Shown piece by piece: positions 5,459 to 6,139 of a stretch of DNA of 6,139 nt. Origin of the DNA: Crocinitomicaceae bacterium. Its GTDB lineage: Bacteria; Bacteroidota; Bacteroidia; Flavobacteriales_D; Crocinitomicaceae. The stretch is taken from positions 1-6,139 of the forward strand of contig JAURNA010000263.1 of NCBI GenBank assembly GCA_030830385.1. The letters run 5' to 3'. How positions within the stretch are numbered: the stretch's first letter is position 1; every line of letters starts with the position of its first letter. The notes beneath the pieces are model-generated. The model did not search any database. It was not told the DNA's origin and saw only the letters and a list, made by a program, of their open reading frames with translations. The translations under genes were made by a program, and so were the position numbers.

Positions 5459-6139
5459 CTACTCGTTGATCGTTGTCACTTTGAACTCTGTCCTTCGGTT
5501 TTCCTGATGTTTTTCCTCTGAGCACAGGACATCATTTCCACATTCATTCACCAACACCTTCTCACCATATCCTTTCCATGTCAACCGGCTTTCATCAATT
5601 CCTCTGAATATAATGTATTGTACTGCCGCATGGGCCCTTCTGTCTGACAAAATCTGATTGTATGTATCGTTACCTCTTGAATCGGTGTGTGATCCCATCT
5701 CGATTTCGATCTCCGGATTATCTTCCAGAATTTTAACCAACTTATCAAGTTCTTTTGCGGCATCCGGACGAATTTGCCATTTGTCGAAATCATAAAATAT
5801 ATCTTCCAGTACGATGGGTTTATCAATGACAATCTCCTCTACCTCGAAATCTGCATAGAAATCGTGAGAATACTTCATCCCCATGGTGGACAATTCATCT
5901 CTTCTGGCAAAGCAACCGATCTTCGTACAATACAGGTCATACTCGCTTTCTTTTTCCAGTTTAATTTTGAATTTACCATCCTTATTGCTCACAACTCTCA
6001 ACACCTTGTTAGTTGCACGATTGGTAATCTCAACTGTAACTCCTTCCACCGGTTTATCGGATCCCTTCCAATGGGCAAAGCCAAACAGATTGAACGTCGG
6101 ATCGTGCCTGTCGAATTGATAAATCTTATCAGCATCCGC
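5459..6139 (-). CDS. OmpA-family outer-membrane protein with carboxypeptidase-regulatory-like domain (partial, N-terminus outside the window)
   Basis: The frame is open to the right edge, so these 226 residues are the C-terminal part of a longer protein; the internal GTG at 6047-6049 is not the start. Visible residues about 14-105 form a carboxypeptidase-regulatory-like (CNA-B type) beta-sandwich: NLFGFAHW, KPVEGVTVEITNRATNKVLR, then SNKDGKFKIKLEKESEYDLY. Residues about 113-221 are an OmpA C-terminal domain, which binds meso-diaminopimelate in peptidoglycan: DIFYDFDKWQIRPDAAKELD, IEMGSHTDSRGNDTYN, LSDRRAHAAVQYI, and HQENRRTEF. The Asp of TDSRG and the Arg of NRR are both present. A Cys pair (ECGNDVLC) before the NRR motif is common in Bacteroidota homologues. 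The combination resembles the end of PorE-like or PD40-propeller/CRD/OmpA proteins that anchor envelope machines to the cell wall, but the upstream domains are not visible. It converges on the CsgG-like gene. Confidence 0.93.
   Translation of the reverse strand, partial: ADADKIYQFDRHDPTFNLFGFAHWKGSDKPVEGVTVEITNRATNKVLRVVSNKDGKFKIKLEKESEYDLYCTKIGCFARRDELSTMGMKYSHDFYADFEVEEIVIDKPIVLEDIFYDFDKWQIRPDAAKELDKLVKILEDNPEIEIEMGSHTDSRGNDTYNQILSDRRAHAAVQYIIFRGIDESRLTWKGYGEKVLVNECGNDVLCSEEKHQENRRTEFKVTTINE

Noticed and set aside
6047..6049. GTG as the start of the OmpA-family protein
   Set aside because: The frame continues open to the window edge and the carboxypeptidase-regulatory domain already begins before this codon.
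1..6139. CRISPR array, insertion sequence, tRNA or defence system
   Set aside because: No regularly spaced repeats, terminal inverted repeats, transposase motifs, cloverleaf pattern or defence-type protein motifs were seen on either strand.

Overview
The window looks like an ordinary chromosomal segment from a member of the Bacteroidota, probably near Flavobacteriales. The evidence is an S16 protein with a long acidic tail, Sec signal and OmpA/carboxypeptidase-regulatory architectures typical of that phylum, almost no Shine-Dalgarno sequences, and copies of the Bacteroidota -7 promoter box (TAnnTTTG) ahead of two genes. I see no mobile element, CRISPR array, tRNA or rRNA, and no abrupt change in composition.

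Layout from left to right: (1) the C-terminal part of a 2-oxoacid dehydrogenase E1 beta region on the + strand, cut by the window edge (2-709). (2) A 286-base spacer between convergent genes (710-995). It holds two hairpin-like palindromes and what may be a decayed small zinc-ribbon-like frame. (3) A minus-strand translation operon, rpsP, rimM and a YfiC-type tRNA methyltransferase (2858 down to 996), with a 13-base gap at the first junction and a one-base stop/start overlap at the second. (4) A divergent intergenic region (2859-3022) with a clear -7 box for rpsP. (5) A + strand helix-turn-helix regulator with a large uncharacterised C-terminal domain (3023-4042). (6) A + strand secreted protein combining a CsgG/FlgO-like domain with a beta-rich, probably outer-membrane C-terminal half (4161-5384), followed by a good intrinsic terminator. 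(7) A minus-strand OmpA-family envelope protein with a carboxypeptidase-regulatory-like domain, N-terminally cut by the right edge (5459-6139).

Functionally, the left half is housekeeping: oxoacid catabolism, 30S assembly and tRNA anticodon-loop modification. The right half is a one-component regulator next to two cell-envelope proteins. Nothing in the sequence proves that the regulator controls its neighbours. The most uncharacterised items are the regulator's C-terminal domain, the CsgG-like/beta-barrel-like fusion, and the repeat-built acidic tail of S16. I do not find an undescribed defence or mobile system here.
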